Source: Nitrososphaerota archaeon
Lineage (GTDB): Archaea > Thermoproteota > Nitrososphaeria > Nitrososphaerales > UBA183
DNA: 39,158 nt
Assembly (NCBI GenBank): GCA_027886865.1
Contig: JAPCJR010000020.1
Coordinates: forward strand, 1-39,158
Direction: 5' to 3'
The notes beneath the pieces are model-generated. The model was not told the origin of the DNA. It searched no databases and was given only the letters and a program-made list of their open reading frames with translations. Positions 31,660 through 39,158 of the stretch are shown in pieces. The position numbers were made by a program, and so were the translations under genes. Every line of letters begins with the position of its first letter. Position 1 is the first letter of the stretch.

Positions 31660-32644
31660 GCGCCTTCAGCTCGTCTGAACGAGCTGCAGAGAGCGCATCA
31701 TACCACCTTATGATCCTCCCCCGATACTCTGCGCGGACGGCCTCGTCCTTGAAGAGCCTGACCTTCGTCCCGATCGCCGAAGGCTGCGTCGAATCCGTGT
31801 AGAGAAGGGCGTCACCGAAGAAGTCGTCCAGGACTTCCTGCCTCGACGAAATCACCGGGATGGAGCTCGCCGCGTACTCGAGGAGGACGTGGGAGAGCGT
31901 GTAGGGTTCGTCGGTGATGTTCACCGCCATGTCGACGGAGGCCTTCAGCGTCTCGTACGTCTGCCTCTGGAGGAAGCCTAGATACTTGGCGTTCACCGGC
32001 ATCTTGTACCCCGAGAGCCTGCGTTCGAGCTTGGCGGGAGGTCCCGTGATGAGCAGCTCCACCCCGTCGACCTGCCCCACCGCCGCCGCCTCCGCCTCTA
32101 TCCTCTCGAGGGGATGACCGCCGTGGGAGCACATCGCTATCACCGGCTCCTTGGTGAGGCTCGACCTGAGCGAGTCGTCGCGCCCGTTCGGGTTCCGCTC
32201 GACAAAGTCGTGGATCACCTCTACGCGCCTCGCCCCCATGGCACGCAGCTTGTCAGCCCAGAAACGGTGCGGGGCCGTGTTGGCGTATGCCGCGCGCGCC
32301 ACGACTCCCTCTAGGAAGCCCAGCAGGCGCGAAGCAGGGCCGCCTCCCAGCGTCTTCACCTTCCAGATGGAATGGTGGTCGATGACCAGCCGCGCGCCGC
32401 TCGCACGACAGTAGAGGAGACAGGTGAGCGGGCAGAACACGGGAGGGTTCTGCGCGTAAACGACGTCTGGTTTCCGCTGTCGGAGGAGAATGAGCGTCTT
32501 GAAGAAGAGCGCGAGATACCTGACGGGCGCAAAATAGCGGGGGCCGTAGAGGAAGGTTATGCTCACACGTTCTGCGCCGACCGCCTCGGCCAGCTCATCG
32601 GCCCTAAAGCCGAAAGGGCCCCACACGAGGGTGAGTATCTTCAA
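31640..32644 (-). CDS. GT-B glycosyltransferase (family 4-like)
   Basis: The 334-residue protein has an N-terminal acceptor domain (ILTLVWGPFGFRADELAE, then KPDVVYAQNPPVFCPL). Its C-terminal nucleotide-sugar domain includes VELLITGPPAKLE, NAKYLGFLQRQTYETLKASVDM, the acidic HVLLEYAASSIPVISS stretch and a closing helix. The E-x7-E pattern is only partly present (one Glu in LLEYAAS). This is a retaining GT-B enzyme of the GT4 type; donor and acceptor are not evident. The ATG is 33 nt after the predicted start of transcription. Confidence 0.84.
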   Translation of the reverse strand: MKILTLVWGPFGFRADELAEAVGAERVSITFLYGPRYFAPVRYLALFFKTLILLRQRKPDVVYAQNPPVFCPLTCLLYCRASGARLVIDHHSIWKVKTLGGGPASRLLGFLEGVVARAAYANTAPHRFWADKLRAMGARRVEVIHDFVERNPNGRDDSLRSSLTKEPVIAMCSHGGHPLERIEAEAAAVGQVDGVELLITGPPAKLERRLSGYKMPVNAKYLGFLQRQTYETLKASVDMAVNITDEPYTLSHVLLEYAASSIPVISSRQEVLDDFFGDALLYTDSTQPSAIGTKVRLFKDEAVRAEYRGRIIRWYDALSAARSDELKALRALLG

Positions 32645-32697
32645 CCCGTCACCCCCAGGTCGAGTGTCTGCATCGGCTCCAGCTTCTCGCCGCGAGC

Positions 32698-32708
32698 GCT
32701 TTTATGAT
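32698..32708 (-). promoter_or_regulatory. TATA box for the GT-B gene
   Basis: ATCATAAAAGC on the minus strand lies about 60 bp before the ATG at 32644, giving a leader of about 33 nt. Confidence 0.4.
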
Positions 32709-32747
32709 TTTGAATCTCTCCGTACAAGGCGCATACCAGCAATCAAT

Positions 32748-32756
32748 ACTTTTAAG
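32748..32756 (+). promoter_or_regulatory. TATA box for nadE
   Basis: ACTTTTAAG is centred 35 bp before the ATG at 32787, predicting a leader of under 10 nt. Confidence 0.5.
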
Positions 32757-32786
32757 CGGAAGAGAGGGTGTGGGCCTCTTGTACTA

Positions 32787-33584
32787 ATGCGGACCACACA
32801 GAAGCAGCTTTCTCTGGACTACGAAGAAGTTGAGCAGGAGATTCTCAGGTTCATCCGGAAGGTCGTCACCGACGCCGGGGCGAAGGGCACGGTCATCGGT
32901 CTCAGCGGAGGGATCGACAGCGCCGTGGTCGGGGCGCTCTGCGTCCGCGCCCTGGGGAAGGACAACGTGGTAGGGATTTTGATGCCGGCTTCGCACACCC
33001 CTGTCAACGACACCGAGGACGGGAGGGCGATGGCGAAGAAGTGGGGAATCAAGCTCTATGAGGTCGGCATCGACCCGATCTTCGATTCTTTCATGGCGGC
33101 CATACCCAAGTTCAAGGGCGAGAACAAGATCGCAAAGGCGAACGTAAAGGCGAGGATCAGGATGGTCATCAACTATTTCATCGCGAACTCGCACGGGATG
33201 CTGGTGGCGGGGACGGGGGACAAATCGGAAGATCTCATTGGATTTTTTACTAAATTTGGCGACGGAGGCGTAGACTTCCTCCCGATTGCTCACCTCTACA
33301 AGACCCAGGTGAGAGATCTGGGCGGACATCTGGGTTTGCCGCACAGCGTCTGCACGAAACCGTCCTCGCCGCAGCTGTGGCCCGGGCATCGGGCTGTGGA
33401 CGAGATCCCCATCGAGTATGAACGCCTGGACCCGGTGTTGGCGGGGTTGTTTGACGAGAAGCTATCACCGAAGGAGGTAGCCAAGCGCACAGGGGTCGAA
33501 CTCAAGATCATCGAAGACGTCGTCAAGCGGCACCGGGCCTCTGCCCATAAGCGGTCTTACCCGCCGATGCTGGGCAGCTGGTAG
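32787..33584 (+). CDS. nadE: ammonia-dependent NAD+ synthetase
   Basis: NadE converts deamido-NAD to NAD with ATP and ammonia. The 265-residue length matches the form without a glutaminase domain. The PPi loop is IGLSGGIDSAVVG. The LMPASHTPVNDTEDG segment, then VAGTGDKSEDLIGFFTKFGDGGVDFLPIAHLYKTQV in outline, carry the substrate contacts. LWPGHRA and IPIEYERLD follow. The ATG at 32787 is chosen over a frame open far upstream because a TATA box precedes it. It is a housekeeping gene set within the glycan region; no functional link is implied. Confidence 0.95.
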   Translation: MRTTQKQLSLDYEEVEQEILRFIRKVVTDAGAKGTVIGLSGGIDSAVVGALCVRALGKDNVVGILMPASHTPVNDTEDGRAMAKKWGIKLYEVGIDPIFDSFMAAIPKFKGENKIAKANVKARIRMVINYFIANSHGMLVAGTGDKSEDLIGFFTKFGDGGVDFLPIAHLYKTQVRDLGGHLGLPHSVCTKPSSPQLWPGHRAVDEIPIEYERLDPVLAGLFDEKLSPKEVAKRTGVELKIIEDVVKRHRASAHKRSYPPMLGSW

Positions 33585-33652
33585 CGTGAATGCGCTTCTC
33601 ATTTCAGACGACTCCCTGACCGCGAGACTTGTTCGTCGAGTTCCTGTCCGTT

Positions 33653-34276
33653 CTAGAAGTTCCTGCGAATGGTTACGCTGACGCCGCGGTGCAGGTTGAA
33701 CCTCTCCTCGAACTGCCTCTTGAGTTCCTCAGAATGAACTTCGATGCTTATCGGAAAAGGAAGGGCATCGAGTTTCAAGAGCTCCGCTTCTCCACCTTCG
33801 ATGTCCATCTTGCAGAAGTCAAACTTGAGCTTCAGGTGTTCAAGCTTGAACGGCTCTTGGATCACCTCGACGGGCCAATCGTTGACCTTGATCGTTTGCC
33901 TCAGGTTTTCACACGCCGAGGGGTCTGGCTCGATTGCGATCACCTTTGCAGCCCCGTTCTCCAGAAACAGGTGCGCTGTCTCCCCACATCCTGCCCCGGC
34001 ATCGAGCACCGTCAGCCCCTTGAGGGAAAACTCCGTGGGAATGTAATCGTAAGACCACTGGGTATAGTACTCGCTTACGGTTGCTGCGCAGTGATACTTG
34101 CTGAGCAGCATGACCTGGCCGTCATGGACAACGGCGTAGTTATCGCCTCGTTTCCTGAACTTCCATTTCCTGAACTTGACAGCTCTCTTCGCGTAATGGT
34201 ATGGGTTGTACTGCTTGCCGGCGACTTCCAAAGAAAGGGGACGGCTGCCGAACCGCGTTATCCTAAGGAGACCCAT
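33653..34276 (-). CDS. FkbM-type SAM-dependent methyltransferase
   Basis: The 207-residue protein has SAM motif I TVLDAGAGCGETAHLF (about 90-105), the adenine-contact strand VIAIEPDPSACENL and the FkbM hallmark FCKMDIEGGEAELL (about 157-170). The short C-terminus ends VTIRRNF. FkbM enzymes O-methylate sugars or natural products. Its start overlaps the end of the upstream glycosyltransferase gene by 14 bp, so both sit on one transcript and probably act on the same glycan. The DNA here is visibly more AT-rich than the neighbours. Confidence 0.86.
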   Translation of the reverse strand: MGLLRITRFGSRPLSLEVAGKQYNPYHYAKRAVKFRKWKFRKRGDNYAVVHDGQVMLLSKYHCAATVSEYYTQWSYDYIPTEFSLKGLTVLDAGAGCGETAHLFLENGAAKVIAIEPDPSACENLRQTIKVNDWPVEVIQEPFKLEHLKLKFDFCKMDIEGGEAELLKLDALPFPISIEVHSEELKRQFEERFNLHRGVSVTIRRNF

Positions 34277-35090
34277 CTCGTTTCTCCAAGAGACCCCGAT
34301 AGAGGCCGTAGAGCTTCTTGACGACGACCTCCGGTCTATTCTCCACTGGAAGTTCGGTGATGAGCCTGTCGGGTTTGATGACCTTGCTGCCGACAGCGAG
34401 GGCCTCGAGCGCGGTCTTGCTGAGGTCATTCAAGCGGACACCCCTATTGTACCAGTCGTTCTTCACGTCTATGTAGTATTCAAAACGTCCAAGAAAACTT
34501 GGGAACTTGCTGTGCTCGATGGGATTCTTCTTGCTGTCATGGATAGTGAGTTTCAGGTCGTAGTCATTCGCAAGTTTGTTCGCAAGCTCGTCCTCACCGA
34601 ACTCGATGTGAAGAGCGGTTCCAGGGACTGGTTTCTCGGCCATTGGATGAAATATGTCCGTGTCGACGGGGGTCTCGCTCACTTGAACGCGTGAGGGTGC
34701 GTTGGCCAGCTGGTCGGCGCCAAAGATCAAGATCGCGTCAGCCTTCTTCCACCTGCTCTCCGACTTCGACCAAAGCTCCGTTTGCCCGACACCATGGTAG
34801 TGAAGGACGACGGGCTTGCGCGGATACAATCGCTTGAGGTACGGGACTATCTTGTCGAGGCTGTGCACGTGAATCACATCGTAGTTCCTTGCTTCCACCA
34901 GCGCCCGAAACACGAACGTCTGCGCACCTACGTTCCAGGTCTTGCCGTAGGTGCTCGTAAAGTTGAACTTGTCGAACGCCTTTCGCATGATGACCTCGCT
35001 CTCCGTGCCGCAAGTTCTGTCCATCCATTTGGCGATGACGCTCGAAACACCCGAGACGTTCCAGACGTGCAGGACCCTCATCGGTGGCAT
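34263..35090 (-). CDS. GT-B-like glycosyltransferase
   Basis: The 275-residue protein starts RVLHVWNVSGVSSVIAKWM, like the acceptor domain of GT4 enzymes. It continues with YDVIHVHSLDKIVPYLK, PVVLHYHGVGQTELW and ADAILIFGADQLAN, then VSETPVDTDIFHP as the domain link. The C-terminal domain is short, with GRFEYYIDVKNDWYNRG and LSKTALEALAVGSKVIKP (the E-containing donor-binding helix). It is smaller than usual GT4 proteins (about 350). A start 9 bp further in is possible. It is co-transcribed with the FkbM gene. Confidence 0.78.
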   Translation of the reverse strand: MPPMRVLHVWNVSGVSSVIAKWMDRTCGTESEVIMRKAFDKFNFTSTYGKTWNVGAQTFVFRALVEARNYDVIHVHSLDKIVPYLKRLYPRKPVVLHYHGVGQTELWSKSESRWKKADAILIFGADQLANAPSRVQVSETPVDTDIFHPMAEKPVPGTALHIEFGEDELANKLANDYDLKLTIHDSKKNPIEHSKFPSFLGRFEYYIDVKNDWYNRGVRLNDLSKTALEALAVGSKVIKPDRLITELPVENRPEVVVKKLYGLYRGLLEKRDGSP

Positions 35091-35150
35091 CGACCTAGGG
35101 CCCTTCGGAGTGCCGTCGCAAGGATTTCTCGGACCAATCGACGCCAGACG

Positions 35151-35160
35151 TTATTTAAGT
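35151..35160 (-). promoter_or_regulatory. TATA box for the GT/FkbM pair
   Basis: ACTTAAATAA on the minus strand is centred about 65 bp before the ATG at 35090, giving a leader of about 40 nt. It sits between this pair and the end of the ABC-2 gene. Confidence 0.45.
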
Positions 35161-35170
35161 CGATGCCGAC

Positions 35171-36016
35171 TCACGCGACGCGCTTCGAGATGTCGGCCCA
35201 GCTGAAGTGCAGGCGGGTCAGGATGATCGCGGTCAGCGCATAGGCAAGGATCAGGCCGACCGAGAAAGGTATCGAGGTCTCCGTGGCGCCGATGCCCACG
35301 AGCTGGAGGATGGCGAAGGCAGGCGCCTGAAGCCCGGGCTGCGCGATCAGGACCGTGAGAGAGCTGCCGGGCGTCGTGGGCAGGTAGAAGTTGAGGTGCT
35401 GGTAGAACACGTTCCCGGTGAACTCGTAGATGACCCTCAGGTAGATCCCCGCTATCTCGCTCGTGAAGTAGACGGCGGAGGCGAGGACATAGGAGAGGGA
35501 GGACCGCCTGACCAGCTCGCCGGACATGAACGCCAGGGAGTAGAAGACCACCGACGAGAAGACCTGGGACACGACGACCGCGGGAAGGACGCCGAGCGAC
35601 ATCTGCCCGCCGAACGCGAGGGTGGCAGCTGTGACGCTGAGGGCCGCGTTGAGCAGTATCACCATGGTGAGCAGCATGTAACCTCCAGTGAACTTTCCGG
35701 CCAGGAACTCATCCCTGCTCACCGGCTTCGACAGCAGCACCTCGGCCGTGCCCTGCTCGTATTCCTCTGACATCGAGCCCGCGGCGATTAGGAGGGCGGT
35801 GAAAGGGAGGAAGAAACCCTGCGGGACGAAGATTCCGAGCACCCACGCGTAGGGGTTCTCGGAGACAGTGAACAGGGTGGGGGCGCTGGTCCTGAGGAGG
35901 TAGTACGGTATGGTGTCGATCAGGATGGTGAGCACGACGAGCGCCAGGACCTTCTTACGAGCGACCGCCCGGCGGACCTCGTAGAGCGAGAACGCCCAGA
36001 CCTTGTTGAGGTTCAG
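35171..36016 (-). CDS. ABC-2 type transporter permease with apparent CTG start
   Basis: The protein has six membrane helices and an N-terminal cytoplasmic segment VWAFSLYEVRRAVARKK typical of ABC-2/NosY-like permeases. After TM1 come MSEEYEQGTAEVLLSKPVSRDEFLAGK, the amphipathic coupling helix, and LLIAAGS-type helices. No ATG, GTG or TTG is in frame near the expected N-terminus. The nearest upstream ones would lie well inside the ATPase gene, and the first downstream GTG is inside TM1 (residue 28). The CTG at 36016 overlaps the ATPase TGA as CTGA and keeps all conserved residues (281 aa). With the upstream ATPase it forms an exporter; the substrate is unknown. Confidence 0.82.
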   Translation of the reverse strand: MNLNKVWAFSLYEVRRAVARKKVLALVVLTILIDTIPYYLLRTSAPTLFTVSENPYAWVLGIFVPQGFFLPFTALLIAAGSMSEEYEQGTAEVLLSKPVSRDEFLAGKFTGGYMLLTMVILLNAALSVTAATLAFGGQMSLGVLPAVVVSQVFSSVVFYSLAFMSGELVRRSSLSYVLASAVYFTSEIAGIYLRVIYEFTGNVFYQHLNFYLPTTPGSSLTVLIAQPGLQAPAFAILQLVGIGATETSIPFSVGLILAYALTAIILTRLHFSWADISKRVA

Positions 36017-36945
36017 TCGCTCGACCCCCGGATCGCCGCCATGTAAGCCTCGTCGAGCTCGCTGCGCGAGTAGCCTATCGACAGGAGCTTGGCGCCAGAC
36101 TCGACCACCGCATTCGAGACCTCGCCCCGTACGTCGGAGCCCTTCTCCATCTCGACGCTGAAGCCTGCATCGGTCGCAGTCACCCGGAGCACCCCAGGTA
36201 TTTTCCCGACCGTCGCCGCTAGTCCTTCTGTGGCGGACTGCACCTCCACGTTGATGACGCGGGACGTGAGCGCGCCACTGATGAACTCCCCGATTGCTCC
36301 CCTGTAGATCAGACTCCCCGAGTGCAGGACGGCAAGGCTCGTGCACAGGGCCTCTACCTCGGACATGATGTGGGAGGAGAGGATTATCGTGCCGCCTCGG
36401 GCCACGAAATCTCTGAACAGCGCCCTGAAGTGAACGGCCCCAGCCGGGTCTATCCCTATCATCGGCTCATCAAGTATGAGGAGGGACGGCGAGCCGAGCA
36501 TGGACTGCGCGACGCTGAGCCTCTGCACCATCCCCTTGCTGAGCTTGCCGATCTTGTAATCCTGGTAGTTCAGAAGGCCGACGTCCTCGAGGACCTTCGG
36601 TATCTGCGCCTTCATCTCCGAAGAGTCGAGCGAAAGCTCTCTTCCGATGAGCATGAGGAGCTCCACGGGGGTCATGAACGTCTGAAGGTTGGGAAGCTCA
36701 GGCGAGTAGCCGACTCCGGCGAGGGCCTTTGAGTGTTCGCGGACGGGGTCGAGCCCCATCAGCCTGGCGCTGCCGGATGTGGGACGGGCGAGGCCGAGCG
36801 CCAGTCTAATCGAGGTTGACTTGCCGGAGCCGTTGGGACCTAGGAGGCCGACCACCTCCCCCTTGCCGACCGAGAAGGTTATCGGCCCTATCGTCTTCGA
36901 CCCGTAGTTCTTTACCGCTGCGTTCAGCTCGAGGACTTGTGTCAA
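36013..36945 (-). CDS. ABC transporter ATPase (ABC-2 exporter subunit)
   Basis: The 310-residue nucleotide-binding protein has Walker A GLLGPNGSGKSTSI (about 34-47), Q-loop YSPELPNLQT, signature LSKGMVQRLS and Walker B LLILDEPMIGIDP. The switch is LSSHIMSEVEAL. The signature reads LSKGM rather than LSGGQ, as is common in ABC-2 exporters. A C-terminal domain of about 90 residues (VINVEVQSATEGLAATV) is also usual. Start TTG at 36945; no clear TATA box lies in the 37-bp gap after the sequon-rich protein gene, so the three genes may be one transcript. Confidence 0.92.
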   Translation of the reverse strand: MTQVLELNAAVKNYGSKTIGPITFSVGKGEVVGLLGPNGSGKSTSIRLALGLARPTSGSARLMGLDPVREHSKALAGVGYSPELPNLQTFMTPVELLMLIGRELSLDSSEMKAQIPKVLEDVGLLNYQDYKIGKLSKGMVQRLSVAQSMLGSPSLLILDEPMIGIDPAGAVHFRALFRDFVARGGTIILSSHIMSEVEALCTSLAVLHSGSLIYRGAIGEFISGALTSRVINVEVQSATEGLAATVGKIPGVLRVTATDAGFSVEMEKGSDVRGEVSNAVVESGAKLLSIGYSRSELDEAYMAAIRGSSD

Positions 36946-36982
36946 CGAGATATCACGCCTCTACGGAGGATGACCCGTGTGC

Positions 36983-37789
36983 CTAGTCGACCCAGTGCTC
37001 GGGCTTCTGCTCGGGTACGACTTCCCTGTGCTTCCCGCGGTGCCTGACTCCCAGCCCGACTGCCAACGCCGTGACGGCGGCCCCGGCGCCTATGCCGATT
37101 GAGGCGACCTGGGCAGTCGTGGATGCAGAACCGGAGTTCAGAGGGAGAGAGGTGGAAATGAGGATGAGGCTGACGTTAGCCGTGCTCTGGCCTGTAATGG
37201 CAGCACTGAGCCCATTGGGTATCGGGAATAAACTCGAGTTGATCCCGCCCATAATGCCCTGGAGGCCGAGACCAGGGAAGGACGGATAGTTCACGTTGAT
37301 GCTCACTGAGTATACGAGGCCTGATGGGAAGGTTGCGACTTCGCCCTGCAACGCGGTCGTCGAACCGTTGTAGACAGCCTTCGCGGTCAAAGAGTAGGTG
37401 GTCAGAGTGTAACTCTTCCCCTGGAACTGCAACGGCAGAGTCCCGTTCTTGGTGATGCCCGCAGTAAAGTTACCGGATACCGAAGCATAGCTGAACGACT
37501 GGTTCGTTATCGAGGGCAGGAACGGGGACACGTCTGAAGAGGAATTAATTGACCTAGAATAGCTGGAATTCCAGGTCCCTGTTGTGAGACTCAAGATGAG
37601 GTTGTCGTAAGAGCTGTTCGAGGTGGCGGCGACGGTCTCATTTACGACGAGCGAATAGGACGTGCCGTGCGACGCGAACTGGACCTTGTAGGCGGCGAAA
37701 CCGGGAGTCGCTGCGCTCACACTGCCAACCGCCCCTCCTAGCAACATCAGGAGTGCGACTGCGGAAAGCGCCATTGCCGTACGGTTCAT
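36983..37789 (-). CDS. secreted, membrane-anchored, sequon-rich protein (unknown)
   Basis: The 268-residue protein has an N-terminal signal peptide (about residues 4-25, ALLMLLGGAVG, cut near VSAATP), an external domain of about 200 residues and one C-terminal helix (about 228-250) ending in a basic HRGKHRE tail. The external part carries about ten N-x-S/T sequons and is rich in Ser, Thr and Tyr. This is the profile of an archaeal surface glycoprotein. No family is recognised. The ATG at 37789 is chosen because a TATA box predicts initiation exactly there. It stands just upstream of the ABC-2 exporter genes on the same strand. Confidence 0.75.
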   Translation of the reverse strand: MNRTAMALSAVALLMLLGGAVGSVSAATPGFAAYKVQFASHGTSYSLVVNETVAATSNSSYDNLILSLTTGTWNSSYSRSINSSSDVSPFLPSITNQSFSYASVSGNFTAGITKNGTLPLQFQGKSYTLTTYSLTAKAVYNGSTTALQGEVATFPSGLVYSVSINVNYPSFPGLGLQGIMGGINSSLFPIPNGLSAAITGQSTANVSLILISTSLPLNSGSASTTAQVASIGIGAGAAVTALAVGLGVRHRGKHREVVPEQKPEHWVD

Positions 37790-37810
37790 GAAGATTCGCG
37801 GCGCGCGCAC

Positions 37811-37820
37811 CCATAAAAGG
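37811..37820 (-). promoter_or_regulatory. TATA box for the sequon-rich protein
   Basis: CCTTTTATGG on the minus strand is centred 26 bp before the ATG at 37789, the archetypal leaderless spacing. Confidence 0.55.
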
Positions 37821-37840
37821 CTTCGCGGTAGTCGGAGCGC

Positions 37841-39158
37841 CTACCCGTCCATCCGGCTAACCCGCAGGATGAAGCGCTCGTAGCGCAGGACGGGCTGCAC
37901 GACCACCTGGAAGCGGCCCAGCCCACCCAGAGCGCTCTGCAGGATGTCGAGGTCCTTCATGCCCACGGCCTTGAGGAGGGGAGCCGCGGTCAGGTACACG
38001 AAGACGAACGCCGCGATTTCCAGAGGAAGAAGCACGGCGTCCCCGAGGCGGAGACCCGAGATCGCGACCACGGCCAGATAGGCTAGCAGCGAAGAGGCGA
38101 GTATGGAACCACAAGCCCGAAAGTCGACGTGAGCGTCGAGGAAGCGAGACGCAAGGTAGAGACCTATTGCGACCGCGACGACGTTCGCGGTCAGTATCGA
38201 GAGTATCAGGCCGACGACCCCGAGCCCGGCGCCGATCGATAGGAGTGGAGCGAGCGCGAAGAGCACGGCCGCTGCACCGATGCTGAAGAGCATGTAGTAA
38301 CGGGGACGGCCCATGCCGTTGAAGAACGAAGGAAGGACGCCGTGACCGAAGAGGAAGGAGATGTTCGAGAGGGCGAGCAGGGTGAGGAACGTCGAGGCGG
38401 TCGCGTAGGAAGAGCCGAGCGGGAGCCTGATTATCTGGAGCGAGGCGCCCATCAACAGGAAGATTATCGGGGTGATGGCGAAGCCCATGTACTTTGTCGC
38501 GTACCTGAACGCGCGGGCTACGTCCGACCCGCTCCCTTCGAGGTGGGCGAAGGCCGGAAAGAGCGCCTGTGTTATCGCGCCGGACGTGAGCGTGATGGCG
38601 GCGATGAAGTTCGCCGCGGACTGGTAGTACCCGACGTATGCGTTGGACGCTATGACAGCGAGTATCAAGACGACGTACTGCGCTGAGATGCTGGTCACGA
38701 AGGTCCCCACGAAGAGCTCTCCCCCGTAGGAGAGCAGGGTCCGTACGTCCGGGCCGAAATGTCCGCGCGAGGCCACCGGCCCGCGCATGCCGCGCCAGAG
38801 GAGGGAGTAGGCCAGGAGTCCTCCCAGCGCGACGGAAACGAAATACGCTGCGAGCGCGCCGTAGACGCCATAACCGAGGTAGAGGAGGGGGGCCACCACC
38901 GCCAGTCTGAGGGCGGCCTGCACGATATTGGTCGCTCCTATCTTACCCATGTAGCTCCAGCCGAGGAGCGCCGCGACCCCGCTCTGGAAGACCGCCTGGG
39001 CGAGGATGAAGCTGGCCGATACCCGCAGCATGGGCGCGATGTCGGGCCTGTGTAGGATTGTCCCAGCCAGGAACCCCGCAGCAAGATAGTCGACCGCCGA
39101 GAGGGCGACGCCGACCATGAGCACGAAGGTCGCCCCGTTGACCGTCATGCGCCGAGCA
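37841..39158 (-). CDS. second flippase (MOP superfamily), 5'-truncated by the window edge
   Basis: At least 435 residues of a polytopic protein with about 12 helices are present. Conserved family features include LRVSASFILAQAVFQSGVAALLGW (early helix-loop) and YVGYYQSAANFIAAITLTSGAITQALFPAF (middle of Wzx-type proteins). The frame has no stop before the window edge, and the first helices of the family seem to be missing, so an apparent ATG at 39148 is probably internal. It resembles the flippase at 30157 in fold but not closely in sequence. Two flippases suggest two glycan or lipid-linked products. Confidence 0.8.
   Translation of the reverse strand, partial: ARRMTVNGATFVLMVGVALSAVDYLAAGFLAGTILHRPDIAPMLRVSASFILAQAVFQSGVAALLGWSYMGKIGATNIVQAALRLAVVAPLLYLGYGVYGALAAYFVSVALGGLLAYSLLWRGMRGPVASRGHFGPDVRTLLSYGGELFVGTFVTSISAQYVVLILAVIASNAYVGYYQSAANFIAAITLTSGAITQALFPAFAHLEGSGSDVARAFRYATKYMGFAITPIIFLLMGASLQIIRLPLGSSYATASTFLTLLALSNISFLFGHGVLPSFFNGMGRPRYYMLFSIGAAAVLFALAPLLSIGAGLGVVGLILSILTANVVAVAIGLYLASRFLDAHVDFRACGSILASSLLAYLAVVAISGLRLGDAVLLPLEIAAFVFVYLTAAPLLKAVGMKDLDILQSALGGLGRFQVVVQPVLRYERFILRVSRMDG

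Noticed and set aside
36013..36346. Permease starting far upstream inside the ATPase gene
   Set aside because: The frame there encodes an Arg/Gly-rich shadow; the permease fold begins only near 36016.
1..39158. CRISPR array, tRNA, rRNA, insertion sequence or attachment site
   Set aside because: No regularly spaced repeats, no cloverleaf in any gap, no transposase and no flanking inverted repeats were found; all gaps are under 150 bp.

Overview
The window is archaeal. It carries an ABCE1/Rli1 ribosome-recycling ATPase, a two-repeat TATA-binding protein, an archaeal ATP-dependent DNA ligase, a NatA/Ard1-type N-acetyltransferase, a Sec11-type signal peptidase with a Ser/His pair, a Trm5/Taw2-type tRNA methyltransferase, a DUF99 protein and class III (type IV pilin-like) signal peptides. 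The DNA is GC-rich and very compact, with frequent TTG and GTG starts. TATA-like boxes lie about 20-30 bp before many start codons, so leaderless transcripts are probably common. A Thermoproteota (Nitrososphaeria-like) heterotroph fits best, but the lineage cannot be fixed from sequence reading alone.

Layout. 1-5128: housekeeping genes (surE end, a CxxC membrane protein, ABCE1, a tRNA methyltransferase, DUF99, an orphan PD-(D/E)XK nuclease). 5249-12415: a complete peptide-type ABC importer. A large membrane-anchored substrate-binding protein diverges from an operon of two permeases and two ATPases. 12416-19344: two small membrane proteins, signal peptidase, TBP, pyrE, a degenerate LarA-like protein, a site-2-protease homologue that has lost HExxH, NatA and DNA ligase.

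19311-24587: a type IV pilus-like machine (ATPase, three class III pilins, double-domain TadC/FlaJ platform), with a prepilin peptidase diverging from one near-symmetric TATA box. 24634-39158: a surface-glycan neighbourhood. It holds an IMPase-family phosphatase; a four-gene operon of membrane-anchored dTMP-kinase-like protein, polysaccharide deacetylase, ATP-grasp ligase and HAD phosphatase; a sugar nucleotidyltransferase; two flippases; two glycosyltransferases; an FkbM methyltransferase; and NadE. It also includes an ABC-2 exporter whose permease seems to begin at a CTG codon overlapping the ATPase stop, beside a sequon-rich secreted protein.

Together the window suggests a cell that imports peptides, assembles pili and builds a glycosylated envelope: signal peptidase and prepilin peptidase process exported proteins, while the flippases, transferases and sequon-rich proteins point to N-glycosylation or surface polysaccharide. 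No RNA gene, CRISPR array, insertion sequence, tRNA or replication origin was seen. No stretch over 300 bases lacks a gene. The best candidates for something undescribed are the four-gene kinase/deacetylase/ATP-grasp/HAD operon, the pilus locus with its shared TATA box, the apparently permuted binding protein, the S2P pseudoprotease and the LarA-like protein.
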